Shown here piece by piece: positions 47,401 to 58,634 of a stretch of 64,000 nt of DNA; positions within the stretch are counted from its first letter, which is position 1, and each line of letters starts with the position of its first letter. The position numbers and the translations under genes were made by a program. The notes beneath the pieces were generated by a model. The model searched no databases. It was not told the DNA's origin and worked only from the letters and a program-made list of their open reading frames with translations. Origin of the DNA: Lineus longissimus. Lineage: Eukaryota; Nemertea; Pilidiophora; Heteronemertea; Lineidae. Location: assembly GCF_910592395.1 (NCBI RefSeq), contig NC_088310.1:1433501-1497500 (forward strand), given 5' to 3'.

Positions 47401-49480
47401 CTTATTGTCCATATCATAATAAAGACAGATTTATTAGGCTTGTGTACTAATGTACAAGCGTTCAATAGATGGATATCAAATGTGTAAGGCCCTGCAGGAG
47501 GGGTGTCACCAAATAGGCCTATGGAATGACAGAATTTTGATTTATGAAAATTACACATGTCTCGCAGACCCACAACAGAAAAAGCACCATGTCTGTCTCG
47601 CAATATTTTATAAAGTTTTAGAACCTTCAAGATCAAAGCAAGGACAAGTTGGCTTGCGAGTGTTTAGCTTACTAAGCACGAACTCTTTCTAAACTGCCCA
47701 ATAACACGTCACTCATTAAAAGATATTTCAAGCAGCAGCCAATTTTGCAGTTCACGATTTCACCATCCTTTTTGGTTTGTGACACCTTCCACTGAATATT
47801 ATTTTTAGTCAGCAGGTTAGGATTTGTCAGGCTACGTTTACTAGTGGTGTGGTCTTCTGTCATTGATTGTCGCGTGTAGATCATTACAGTGACCTGCACC
47901 CTAATCCCGACTAGGCCTGAATTGCTGGTCTACTCTAAATTGGGGATTAACCCTGCCCTACTTGCCCTCGTGTACATGTTGTGTCTGCCTAGATGTCGCA
48001 CTTGCTTGGAGTATGAACCACTCTGGTGTACACAAGACATGTTGGCATTTTATGCTATGCTTCTTATTTACAATGTATACTTGGCAAAAAACAACATGGT
48101 AAAATAAGTACAGTAGGGTTTCTCTGAACTAATGAATATACAAGAGGTCATGAATAAAACAGGTAGCTAGTCAAGATAGTTATGTAATGCATGTATGTGT
48201 CATGAATTATAAAAACAATCAATGTAGCCTACAGGTATTTGGCAGAATGGCAGGGAAGGGAAGCAAAACAGAAGGCAGAAACCAGGAAGCTTTACAGATC
48301 TTGAGAAACCATGGAACCTTTGTAATGTTTGTGACAGTCCATAATGAAATAATTCCTCTTTTACATGAAAATCTATTCCTTCCTAACCTGTTAAAAGAAA
48401 CCCTCATTGACCAACAGTTCAAGATGCCACAAGATGATCTGTGAACTCTAGCATACAACGCAAGGCTACGGTACTGAATAAAGCCAAAAAAAAAACTGGC
48501 CATGGAAAAACTGACCATGGGAAATCTTTAGAAAAATTATACTGAAAGCTTACACTGGAACCAACTGGATGATAATGATGAAAATTGACATTGGAACACA
48601 CTGTCACTGGAAGACTTCCGTTTGATGGTTAACACTACATTGAGGATGGGAATGGGTAAACAGCACCAGTGCCAGTGGGGTAGCACGGGTCCCAGTGCAT
48701 TACGTACACCAGAAACACAGTGCAGTATCACCACACAGCTGAACTTCCAGTGGTTTCCAGTGGGAAACTCTCACAAGTGCGGATTCAAATGTACAACACT
48801 TCCAAGTTGGATGATTCAATGCGGGACATTACATAACAATACAGAACACAAGCCTTTCCTGTAGCAGACTCTAGTATAAAATATATCATTGGGAAAACTG
48901 ATTTCTATATCACTACCAGTGGATTCCCAGTGGATTTAGGATTTTGATCTTTTTATGACCCACATAATATGCAACTATAGTTTTAGGAGGCTGTAATAAA
49001 TATCTCTATATACACATAAAATGTTGAAAATTGTAGTTTTACCGGTAGGCCTACTGACTAACTGTTCATTGTGCTAGTGTGTTCGTGTGTTCCCAGTGGC
49101 ACAGTGCAGTTCCAGTGGGGCCCTGAAAAAAGTTACTGGGAATAAGCAAATTTCTTAAAAAGAAATGTAGGATTTGTACTCACCGAGCACTCATATAACT
49201 CCAACATCTGCTCAGACACCCAGTCTTCTACCCTTATTCGCTTTGAAATCAAGCTCAGCGCATGTTTGTCGTATTTCCCAGTGAAAAACCTTCTCCGGTC
49301 GTCATCCTTCTCCTTTTGGGCTTGACCAAAATTGACATTCTTATCAACTGGCTCTACTGAAGTGTTAGTATTGGGACCTTCAGAAACTCTTGACGGTTCT
49401 GGTGAAGCATAAGTGAAATTGTTTTTCTCCATGCCTGGGGGATTTCTCCTCCGATCTGCTGTCGTGTTACTGTAAGCCAT
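36230..49480 (-). CDS. PPP1R14-like protein phosphatase 1 inhibitor (CPI-17/PHI-1 family)
   Basis: This family inhibits the PP1-myosin phosphatase when a conserved Thr is phosphorylated. Three coding exons are clear: 49184-49480 (99 codons), 44583-44666 (28 codons) and 42631-42672 (14 codons), all phase 0 with good GT-AG borders. Exon 1 has a disordered N-terminus, then RRRFFTGKYD, where Thr67 aligns with the inhibitory Thr38 of CPI-17 (context TVKYD). It continues with ISKRIRVEDWVSEQMLELYEC, the first helix of the PHIN domain. Exon 2 (EYEAEIDLEELLNEDEDTVR) matches the next helix, and exon 3 (EKLSDAKKDRQEVD) the third. The last coding exon (family pattern F-I-x-x-L-L) is not securely placed; candidates are near 39400-39430 and 41560-41600. 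A minus-strand AATAAA at 36245-36250 marks a plausible 3' end, so 36250-39300 may be 3' UTR. Confidence 0.75.
36245..36250 (-). terminator. Candidate polyA signal of the PPP1R14-like gene
   Basis: TTTATT on the + strand reads AATAAA on the minus strand. It faces the polyA signal of the NB-ARC gene 330 bp away, as expected for convergent genes. The distance to a secure coding exon is large. Confidence 0.4.
37820..37996. mobile_element. CAGTGGAACCTC MITE, near full length
   Basis: It starts TA|CAGTGGAACCTCTCTTAG and ends AATAGAGAGGTTCTACTA|TA, so it has terminal inverted repeats and TA flanks. The interior reads GGACACCTCTCTATTAAGG and GGACACTAGTTTGGTC, shared with the copies at 12390 and 59880. 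It is non-coding, about 177 bp, and most like a pogo/Tigger-type non-autonomous element. Confidence 0.75.
38243..38402. mobile_element. Imperfect fold-back element
   Basis: TTCGTCCACAGCCTTTTGG then GCTCTGGAG at the left is mirrored by CTCCAGAGCCCAATATGG then GTGGACAAAGAA at the right. The middle (CAGATTTCTTTG, CATTTGAAATCCGACC) pairs partly. There is no coding capacity. It lies in the presumed 3' UTR or last intron of the PPP1R14-like gene. Confidence 0.6.
40497..41527. mobile_element. Interspersed repeat: three units of about 305 bp, ACG run and terminal hairpin
   Basis: Three degenerate direct units start near 40505, 40815 and 41118, each opening TTGACCTCTGTGACCTTG. Internal words are shared, such as GCCAATCGGGCAAG in the first two units, CCAAACTTCGGT, and GAAACGTGCC. 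After the third unit come about 80 bp of ACG/GAC triplets (41395-41480), then a perfect 10-bp stem hairpin, AGCTCACCTC and its complement (41500-41525), followed by TAAAAAG. The order of body, triplet run and AGCTCACC hairpin is one I remember from mollusc-type genomes. The Arg-, Ser- or Asp-repeat frames over the triplets are artefacts. Confidence 0.7.
43606..43790. repeat. 23-bp minisatellite, about 8 copies
   Basis: Units of CCATGCCAGACCATGGCTCG plus GGA repeat head to tail inside an intron of the PPP1R14-like gene (between exons 2 and 3). As 23 is not a multiple of three, the apparent proteins cycle through frames (HARPWLGT, PDHGSGPCQTMAR). There is no coding support. Confidence 0.9.
44388..44570. 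repeat. Two adjacent short tandem duplications
   Basis: A 48-bp segment (ATGACTTCAGAGTTCTAGG and what follows) occurs twice at about 44391-44488. A 27-bp segment (TTCATCGTCTTTTTTTCTTGG) occurs twice at about 44510-44563. They end just below exon 2 of the PPP1R14-like gene, next to its donor side. Confidence 0.8.
44700..48180. other. Intron of PPP1R14-like gene, nothing recognised
   Basis: The first intron of the PPP1R14-like gene runs from 44667 to 49183. In this part no exon, RNA gene or recognisable mobile element was identified on either strand; open frames are short and isolated. Confidence 0.5.
48247..48444 (+). CDS. Small CARD-like ORF, possible retrocopy fragment
   Basis: A 65-residue frame begins MAGKGSKTEGRNQEALQ. 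Its body (ILRNHGTFVMFVTVHNEIIP, LLHENLFLPNLLKET) has the helix spacing of the first half of a CARD death-fold domain. The start context (AGAATGG) is fair. AATAAA at 48477 and a run of ten A at 48486-48495 follow within 50 bp, as in a processed insertion. An AG acceptor-like site (CCTACAG) precedes it at about 48234, so it may instead be an exon. It lies antisense inside intron 1 of the PPP1R14-like gene. The domain call is from residue pattern only and the protein would be truncated. Confidence 0.35.
   Translation: MAGKGSKTEGRNQEALQILRNHGTFVMFVTVHNEIIPLLHENLFLPNLLKETLIDQQFKMPQDDL
48580..49130. repeat. Cluster of CCAGTGG words
   Basis: Words of the form TTCCAGTGGG or CCCAGTG recur about eight times between 48680 and 49115, in intron 1 of the PPP1R14-like gene. 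They are irregularly spaced. This may be a diverged minisatellite. Confidence 0.4.
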
Positions 49481-50035
49481 GGCTGCCTTCTCTGTGTGAA
49501 AATATCAACTATATATATACAGTGTAAGTGTATACTTTGTATACGTTCAGCCAACAAGCCAGTGTTGTCCCAAAATTGGGACTATTTTTGAAGCAACCTC
49601 GTCTCAGCTGATTGCGCGTTTCAATACTGTTGCTGTTATGTACGTGACAAATTTGGAAACGAGGATGTCCCTTTAATACCAAAATATTCATTCGCTAATT
49701 GATTACTTTATAATCAGTAATTGCAACTCCTTTAATTGTATGAATAAACTACCAAAATTGATTTTATGCATTATTTTCTATTTTGAAGAATTGTCTGATT
49801 TGTCACTTTATCAAAGATAGGAAAAATGTAAAAAAACTATTTTGGATCAATTAGCGTAGACTGAACCGGCAAATGACAAATTCAAAAAAGCGCATGCGCA
49901 ATTCTGATGCGTCATACGATTCAAGATGGCCGTCTGACAGAACAATATTTCGCTTTTCTTGAAAGATTCTCCACAAAATCACTATTTGGGAATTAATAAA
50001 GCTCGATAAAGTGTATTTGAAAGCGAATTAAGAAA
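49481..50035. promoter_or_regulatory. Head-to-head (bidirectional) promoter region
   Basis: The start codons of the PPP1R14-like gene (minus) and the MANSC/LDLa receptor gene (plus) are only 555 bp apart. The region contains a perfect NRF1-type palindrome GCGCATGCGC at 49890-49899, a CRE-like GATGCGTCATACG just downstream, and a YY1-type CAAGATGGCCG at about 49922. No TATA box is clear. The sites lie about 110-145 bp from the receptor ATG. Confidence 0.55.
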
Positions 50036-53000
50036 ATGAAGACTGTAGTCTTGCTCACGGTACTAATCATTACGTGCTACGGGGAGGAATACCCTGAAGA
50101 AACTGCCGATTTATTCAAGTCAAAACTGTGGCAAGAAATCCAGAAGAGACTTTTTGAGAAGGAAAATGGCCAGACTGACCGTCACCATGAAGCTAATCTT
50201 TTGGGGCTGAAAGATGGGTCCAGCAATACTGTGGATAATTCCCCTCAATGTACCAGGGGGAGTCCGAATGCAGTGGATTCCGTTGTAGCAAACACAATCA
50301 TCAAAACAACAGATTCCGTGAAAAGTGGTGCTGCTTTTCTGGCTTCACCGAAGATTGCGTCGGCAACGGAATGCCTGGACAAGTGCTGTCAGATGTCACA
50401 TTGTACTCTCGCAGTTTATGAAAACAAAGTGAGTTGTTTACGAAAACAGTGCATGCTAGTAAATATTAGTCATCCTGTCCTTTTGCCTTCGGTGTTGATG
50501 ACGTCATCCCAGGGTTGCTTATGATGTCACATCTGATAGTGATATGTAGGCCTACCGGTAGGGAGGTATTACATATTGCATGCAATGTTAGGCAGACTCG
50601 GACTGAAAGTTTGAAATGTTGAGGCCCTTTTTATCTCCTAGATATGGAGATTGGTAACAATGCCAAGTGGCTCTACGTACATGAATATCAATTATACTTA
50701 TAGACTACAAGGAATGAAGGATTGCTATGATCTGATCAATCCATAAATCTGTTGTATACTTTGCACATTCTAGTTCTAAAAATCTGTGTTGTTTCTTTGC
50801 AGAAAAAAAATGCTTGCTATCTTTTTGACTGTGGCAATCCAACCAGATGTCAGTTTACTGATCATGCTAATTACACTAGCATCATACTGAAACCAGCACC
50901 AAGAGTAGAAAAAGTGACAACAACAGTCCCAGCTGTAGTACCAGTGGAGAACCATGAGGATGCGCTGCAAGGTTTAGTGAATAAACCTGAAACTGTCCAG
51001 CCAACGGAACATCAGCCTACAAGAACAACTCCACCGGGTACAACTAAGGCTCCAGCGTTGCCACCTACAACAACTGTTCTTCAAGAAATTGTGCCAGGTA
51101 CATTGTCAGCGTGACATTCATGTCTTGAATTTGAATGTGGAATGATAATGCCGCCTTCATTAAGTTCTCTCAACTTACAAATGCCGTGCTGTGACATGAT
51201 TGTAGTTTGAAAAAATATAATCCCTTGCATGCCTGGTTTACTCTATTGAAGAACTTCCTCAATCAACCATGTAATTGGTCTCTTTCAAATGTGTTGCGGT
51301 AAATGTACATGCCTATCATTATCACGCCAGGTACCCATTTCGTCTTTTCTGGTTGTTTGTTTCCATGGCAACTTGTGTCTGATTGATTCTGATGATGAGG
51401 CAGGTGCTCGGAGGAAATGGGTGTGTGACCAGGAATGCGCTGCTCCACTTTGCCAGCAATGATTCCATTTAGAAATGTATATCTGACTCTGTATCAGATG
51501 GTGCATTTATACTACATTTTCCATGGTAGACTCTTGTCCTACTGTGACATAGGAATTCACCTAAAAGGGTACTACTCAATCCGCTGTTCAGCAGAAACTG
51601 GCAGTGAACATAGACTAGTATCATACGTGTAGTTGAATTGAATCAGTCTCTCTGAATCACCAATTGTCCAAATTCATTATAATCCTAACAATTATAACCT
51701 ACAATATTGTAGGTATGGTGGCAGCACTTGCTGGCTTTGGGGATGGAAGGGATCACTTCATCGTTCGATTGTCATTTCATTCAAGTTCCTTTCTCCTCTT
51801 TTTCAGTGAAACTATTTGCCGCTTGCAGCCAACATGAAGTCTGTGAAGATGAGAATACCGAGTGCAGCTTGGAGCAGTTCTGTGTTTGTAAAGATGGCTT
51901 CTCTCCAAAGAATGGCAGATGTGGTGGGTATCTGTTTATGTCACACCAGCTGATTGCAAAGGGAATCTTATGACAAGATGTTCGACTGCATATGAGTTCG
52001 ACCTTACCTGGGGATTGTTAGTCCTGCCAGATCAATATCCAACCCATGTTACTGGTTTTGGATGAGAGGTCAACCCTTATTGCTGCAATCGCACGTCCCA
52101 GTCATTTCAATCGTTTTACACACATTTTAAGGTAGGGCCTGATTCGGCTGCATGAGAATATAAACTGTCTATCAACTGCTTGTCTTTCCAGTCTTACCAG
52201 AAGAGCCTGTCTCGCATTGTGGACGATTCCAGTTTGAGTGCAAGAATCCCAAGAGTTACCCAAGATGCATTGCAAGTTATGACCGATGTGACGGTGTAAG
52301 CCAGTGTGCAGATGGATCGGACGAGGCTGACTGTTTGCCAGGTGAGTGATGTTTAGGAGCTGTCTCGGGCGGACTCCCTGATTGCACAGTACCATGGTAT
52401 TGTGGAATCAGGGAATCCTCAGTTTTGAACCTTGCACCAGCCAGTTCAGATATTGAGACTGCAAACAGTCTAGGCAGCAAGGATATATTGATCTGTACTT
52501 TCAAGCAATTGTCAGGATCTTTTGAATGCAGTTTGGGTAAAGAAAATGTCAGATCTGGCAATATTTGAACAATACATCTTAAAAGTCATCATTAACACCT
52601 TGCATTTTTACCATGTTTCCATGCAGCTTATGCCCCGGATTATGATAATAGCCATCAGCCACAACAGCCTGTTAACCCCCCTCAGGATGATCATCCAGTT
52701 TATGATTCAAGAAAGTATCCAGAAAGTGGACCACAGAGGCAACCAGTGCATAATCCAGAACATGACGGGGGTAAGCCCCAACCTGGTCTGGGACAAGGGA
52801 GTGAGGATGACATGGAGTCTCAATTGCCAAGGCAACGTGAGAAAGTGCCACCACCTACTAGGGGTAGCACTCCACCTGATTACAGACAGAGGGAAGGACA
52901 TGTTGGAGTGGGCCCTCCACAACTCAGTCATGGTAGAGATGGTGTCCCCCTTTCCCAAGTCCCCCACGATAGGGAAGATACACTCAACCGGAAACGACCT

Positions 53001-56000
53001 GATCTCTTTGATCCAAATCCAACCGAATTTCAGCAGCCGTCTCATGATAGATCTGATATGGTGAAACCAAATATTGTGGTCCCTCCAAGCCAGGATAGAA
53101 ATCAACCAAATAATCCTAGACCTGCATATAAAACACCCCAACGACAAGGTCAAGGACCAAGTAGTCAGGCTTCTCATCAAAGAAACATGCTGGTGGGAAA
53201 CAACCCTTCTCTGAATCGAAAGAGACCTGACTTGGCAGAAACACAGCAACAGCCCCTGGGTCAGGGACCAGTGCAGACACCTGGCAGGGGACCTGGAAGT
53301 CAGACACATATTCTTGGTCGTCCTGATGGTCATTACAGTGGCCAGATTCCTCCTGACCGCATCCAGGTCCCTCACCAATCACCTGATAATACTGGCATTC
53401 TACCTGAAAGTACCAGATTACAAAACACTCTACATATAGCAAATCAGCAAAATTACGGGCCTACAAATCCCGGACAAGGTCAGCCATATGACAAAGAGAG
53501 CCACTACCCATACCCTGACACCAATCCTTACCAAGAAGCTACTGACCAGTTCAAACCTGGGCAACAAGGAGCATACAACTCTCAGTACAACTACAACAGT
53601 GGCGGATATCCTCACCCTGAGTATGAGGCTGGGTTCCACCCAGTTCCTGATTATAAACAGAAGCCTGCCCAGCAGGGCCAGGGACGATTCAACCAATATT
53701 ACAATCAGTACGACAAAGACGCCACCTATGACAAGGATGTGCCGTTCATCAACAATTACGAAGACGTCGGTACCGGCAGCCAACCAAAGTACCCGAACAC
53801 CGGAACTGGTCAGCGTCCACAGAATACTAACTACGGCTCCCGCGGCCACTACCCAGATTATTACGAGAGTACCGGATACACGGATGTGAACAGCAACCCG
53901 TACCCGGACCTCTCTGCACCGGCTCAGTACACTAATTACCACTACAATGAAGGTCAGCTCTAGTGTCGTGTCTTTGTGTTTAGCTCTTTACTTAATTTGT
54001 CCTTTTTTCTCCACTTGTTGTTTGGACGTTGTCATTATTCTTAGTTTATATTTTGAATTCATATGATGTTTTCTATGTTTTCTTTAGGTATGATTTGTTT
54101 TGTATTCATGTTCTCACTGAGCCCATCATTTCATTTCTGTCATCTTTACCACATTCGTCGTTCTGTTGTGTTCATTCTATACATCCTTTGAGTTTGCAGG
54201 AATCAGCTCGGAACATATTTCACTCAAGTTCCTGTTCTCTTCGAGAAATGTTTAATGTATCAATTGATCACATTATCTTTGTTTTCCCTTTGTTGTTCAG
54301 GTCCATGTGAGACATATTATTCAGTTACGTGTTGTCTTCACTTTGTTCCAACATTTGCAAATCTTTAAAATATGTTTGTTTATTCACTTAGATAAGAAAG
54401 ATTTGTTGCTGGCAATTTGATTGAGCATACACAAGCTAGAATGGTTGAACTTGTGGATGAAATATAGAATTGTTGTTGTGGTTGGTACTCTCTCATAATG
54501 TCCTGTGAAACGCTAAAAACAGTTCATCGTACAGGGTGTCCTCTGTTTATAGAAGACACATGTAACATTGGTCTCAGTGAAGTTGTAGATAGGCCGGGGA
54601 TGTGAAATAATGAAAAGTGTAGTGGCCTATCAATCAGCTAGGCGGTGCAGTGAGTCATGGACCTTTCTAGGGCGGCTCGCAGGACCATCTACAGGACTTT
54701 ATCAAAAGTCCATCTCTTCATTGTTCTTAGTCGAGTCTTGTAGAAGAAACCTTTCGACTTCTTTTTGTCCAATATTGCTGCCCATGCGTATATGTCATCA
54801 ACCCCATGAGGACTGACAGATCCCCTCTTCTTGATTACCAAAATGGGTCACCTCATGAAGTTGTCTATTGACACTGTATGGCAGGCACTAGACATTCTGA
54901 CTCTCCAGATTGCAACATGGTTTAAGTTTAACAGGGCACATTACAAAGTATGAGATGGTGTATGTACATGTACATTTCTTGGAGGCCCAAATGAGTATAA
55001 CACCATCACCTGTGGCTGGGTCAAACACATATTTTTGACAAAGATTTGGGCAGATTTTGCTCCTAATAGCCCTCGTCCTCATTGGGTATCTACTAACTTG
55101 CTTTTCTATCTTCTATCCGTATCTGTTTACGTTCACCTGTTTCTATTTAGGACCCATTTCTCCTGAGACCTCAGAGCAGGAGCGCGTCTGGGAGTATTAC
55201 GACCAGTTGCAACCGGGCTTGAATGACGGTACAGTCTTGGCCGTAGTCCTGGTGTTTGTTGCATGGGCGAACCTGGCACAGCTCCTACCCACCTGCTTCC
55301 CCTCAAGCCAGTCAATGTCTTGTAGTGAAGTTGAGCTTGCTATTGAAATTAGGTACAGAGACTTAAGCTTAGTCTTGAAATTTACTGTCAAAATGATTGG
55401 GATGCATAAGGTAGCCAGTGTTCAAGCAGTGTTTACTGGAGGCTCAAGCTGGTATATGCCAGGCTCTAACGAAATTCTGTTGCCTCCGTGAAAACAGTAG
55501 TTGTCGGTGTAATAAAGGGTGCACATTTTGCACTGTTTTCTATGATATGCTCAAGTTGGGTATCTTATCTGTATTGTGAAGCTCTTACGTCTGCTCTTTC
55601 TACTCACCCGTTTTAGTAGTTGATAGCGTCACTTAGAATAGATTACACTGATGCACATTGATGTAGCCCTCCGACTCCCTAAAACTGGGGGGGAAATGGG
55701 ATACCTCACAGGACAGAGAGGCACATAACATAGATAAGTCCACCTGAGACTCACCTTGGGACTTCTGTCCAGTCTCCAGGCTGAGTATTATTAGTAAGAA
55801 GTCCAGGAAGGGAAAAAAGTTCACCTTTACTTGAGTGTTATTGTGTGTTTGGGTAGTCTTCTTGTTAAAAGACAAAGGGAGGGTGACAGTCTCGACATGT
55901 TGATTGATATCAGCGCAAACAGACTCCAGGACTCCTATCTGTGAAGTTTTGTGTTCTTTTCATCAGAAGTTTGCAGGGAATCCGTATTTAAGCAAAGAGG

Positions 56001-58634
56001 CACTGTGCTGAACATGGTCCTGCATACTTAAGATGAAAATGTGATATACATGTATGCCTTTGTGTATTACCTGTGTCATAACTAATTCATGTATGTCAGT
56101 GAACTGTTCTGTCTTCTGCTTTCCGCCATGAGATATTGAATTACACTCCCCAGAGTCGTCAGGGAAAAATCCGACTGTATCTTTTCAATGTGAGAAATTT
56201 CTCACTCCGTCATTCATAGGTACCTAATGTTGTGAGTTTCAGTGTTGCCCTGCATGAAAGTAATGGTACTGTGGTGATGAGATTGCATGCTGCAAAATGA
56301 TGCCACTCCGTCCTAGCAAATGTGATTCCAATGTCGCAAACCTTTCACTCGAGTGGTGCACCTGTCAGTCTATAGAATTGTCTCCTTTGTGGTTTATATT
56401 TCTGGCTTTTTGAAAAAATCTTGATGAGTTGATTCATTTGGACAGTTGTCCAGGTCACAAGCAAGTAACTGCCAAGGTTATTGGAGGAATGACAGCTGCA
56501 GTCTTTGGTGAGGTAATCTGTTCTGTATCAGTTCCTTAATTGTTAGGTTTTTCAGAAATAATCATAATTTACTTTCCTTTGAATTTTAGCTTAGCGTGAT
56601 ACTCATTTTAAAATCACAATGTCTTGCTGATGACCAGTTTTCAGTCAAGCTTTCCTTTCAGTTGACAGTGAAGAAGTTCATGTAAAGGGCCCTGTTGTTC
56701 AAAAGTCACGTTATCCCTAACGGTTACGTTAAGTGTCCCCAAGGACGTTATCTCTTTCAGTTAAACCCACTGAAATGTTCACGTTAAGACTTAACGTCTC
56801 CGTTAAAAAGCTAACATGGTTTGTACAAATCGGCCCAGGTCATTGAATATACCGGTATATGTAGCTATTGATTATGTCCTTCTCATTTTCATTCATAGCT
56901 AACAAAGGAAATGATAAAAACACGCCTGTCTCTGGGCAGGCAGACAGTGACCGACCAGGTAAGCGTACAGGATGTGTGATGATGTCGTACCGATGTCGTA
57001 CAAAATGTCCCGACCTTTCCTGTTCTGTGCAAATATCAAAATGTTCAGTTATTTTCCTGTTTCAGTTGAAGTGTTTTCTGAGCTTATTTTCAGATATGCT
57101 TTTCAGACTTCAGGATAGAATTGTAGGTTTTGATATGTTGACATCTTTTGACCTGATCTCACCTTGTTAGTTACAGCGCCATTGGCATTGTATCTATACT
57201 GTTCTCTCTGATGTGTTTTAAAACACTATTCACCATCTTGTTTTACTTTTAGACGAGCGCATGCGACCAGTTGAAACTGGATCAGACCTTCCCATCAAGA
57301 TTCAGTCTCCTCGCCCACCTATTGTTGTCATGACGACTCGACCACAACCAACTAGACCAAGTCCAGAAGTCATTGTGGATCAAACATTGGAGCATCCAGG
57401 TAGGTGTTGTGTTACGACTCTGAAGAGCCTACTTCTGTATTAAACTAGGTTCATTCATAAATATTTGGGCAATATCTATGCTGGGAGGAAACCGTAGACC
57501 TGAGAGGAGACCTATAGCATCAGTTTGAGTTGCCCTCTCTATCACATTATAATACTGGGTCTGACCGGGAATCTAACCCAGGCCATCAGATGTGACAGGT
57601 GCTGGGTCTGACCCGGGAATCTAACCCAGGCCATCAGAGGTGACAGGTGCTGGGTCTGACCCGGGAATCTAACCCAGGCCATCAGAGGTGACAGGTGCTG
57701 GGTCTGACCTGGCAATCTAACCCAGGCCATCAGAGGTGACAGGTGCTGGGTCTGACCCGGCAATCTAACCCAGGCCATCAGAGGTGACAGGTGCTGGGTC
57801 TGACCTGGCAATCTAACCCAGGCCATCAGAGGTGACAGGTGCTGGGTCTGACCCGGCAATCTAACCCAGGCCATCAGATGTGACAAGTGCTGGGTCTGAC
57901 CTGGCAATCTAACCCAGGCCATCAGATGTGACAAGTGCTGATGTTTCTACTGCACCACTCCGACAAGACTTGCCATGCCTTGGAAGTTTCTTCTTGGGTA
58001 TGAAGTTTACTGAATTTCAAGATAAAGTCTTTGCAATACATGTTGTCATCTTTTTCCAGCAAAAGAACAAACTGTGCCAAACACTGGCCATGGTGAGGTT
58101 CAGAGTCACCCAGACAAGACAGAGAGTCAGATGATCCACCCAAATCAAGGCAAGATTGAGGATGGAGACCCTCAAAGCGCCAGGCCCCAGGTCCCAAAAC
58201 AAGAAAAACCCATAGAGACAGGCAGTCAGCCAGAAACAAAATCAGATTTAGTTGCACCGGAGAGCAATGTCGAAAAATCGGGTGCAAAGATAACGGATGA
58301 AAAAGAAGCTGCGCCAGAGTCGGTATCTGCTGGAGAAGTGCCAAAGGGTAAACCTGCAGCTGCTGTGGACCACCAAACTGCTGTGGACCACCCAGCTGCC
58401 AGTGATGTGCAGGTTCAAGCGCATGTGGAGGAGCCTGATGATTCGGGATCCTCGTTCTTATTCTACGGAGGATCCCAAGGTGCGGTTGTGGCACTGTCTT
58501 TGAGTCTCGCTATTACTGTTATACTTGTATTATTCTTAGGATGTAGATTGAGGACGGTGAAAAGACGATTAAAACGTGGCCGCGTTTTAACATCGAACGA
58601 GGCGGACTATCTCATAAACGGCATGTACCTATAG
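50036..58634 (+). CDS. MANSC / EGF-like / LDLa single-pass receptor, LRP11-like
   Basis: Nine exons are 50036-50428, 50803-51097, 51807-51923, 52192-52341, 52627-53952, 55151-55228, 56899-56958, 57253-57399 and 58060-58634. All have GT-AG borders and phase, with 3141 nt for 1046 residues. A signal peptide (MKTVVLLTVLIITCYG) is followed by a MANSC domain across exons 1-2 (ATECLDKCCQMSHCTLAVYE; ACYLFDCGNPTRC). Next come a Thr/Pro-rich linker, one Cys-rich EGF-like exon (CSLEQFCVCKDGFSPKNGRC) and one LDL-receptor class A exon (FECKN then CDGVSQCADGSDEADC, with the calcium-binding acidic cluster). A 442-residue Pro/Gln/Tyr/Gly-rich stalk is encoded by exon 5, followed by more acidic linker. One TM segment (VVALSLSLAITVILVLFLGC), a basic stop-transfer and a short tail ending DYLINGMYL complete it. 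MANSC plus LDLa and that tail resemble LRP11/MANSC1. The PKD domain of LRP11 is not seen, and the stalk is unusually long. Confidence 0.88.
56687..56836. mobile_element. MITE-like element with GGGCC terminal repeats
   Basis: The ends GGGCCCTGTTGTTCAAAA and, inverted, GGGCCGATTTGTACAAAC enclose about 150 bp with several ACGTTAAG/CTTAACGT palindromic words. It is non-coding and lies in intron 6 of the receptor gene. The family is unknown. Confidence 0.55.
57553..57940. repeat. 48-bp minisatellite, about 8 copies
   Basis: Units of 48 bp with GCTGGGTCTGACCCGG and CTAACCCAGGCCATCAGA repeat head to tail in intron 8 of the receptor gene. A minus-strand frame stays open because 48 is divisible by three; it has no other support for coding. 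Confidence 0.9.
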
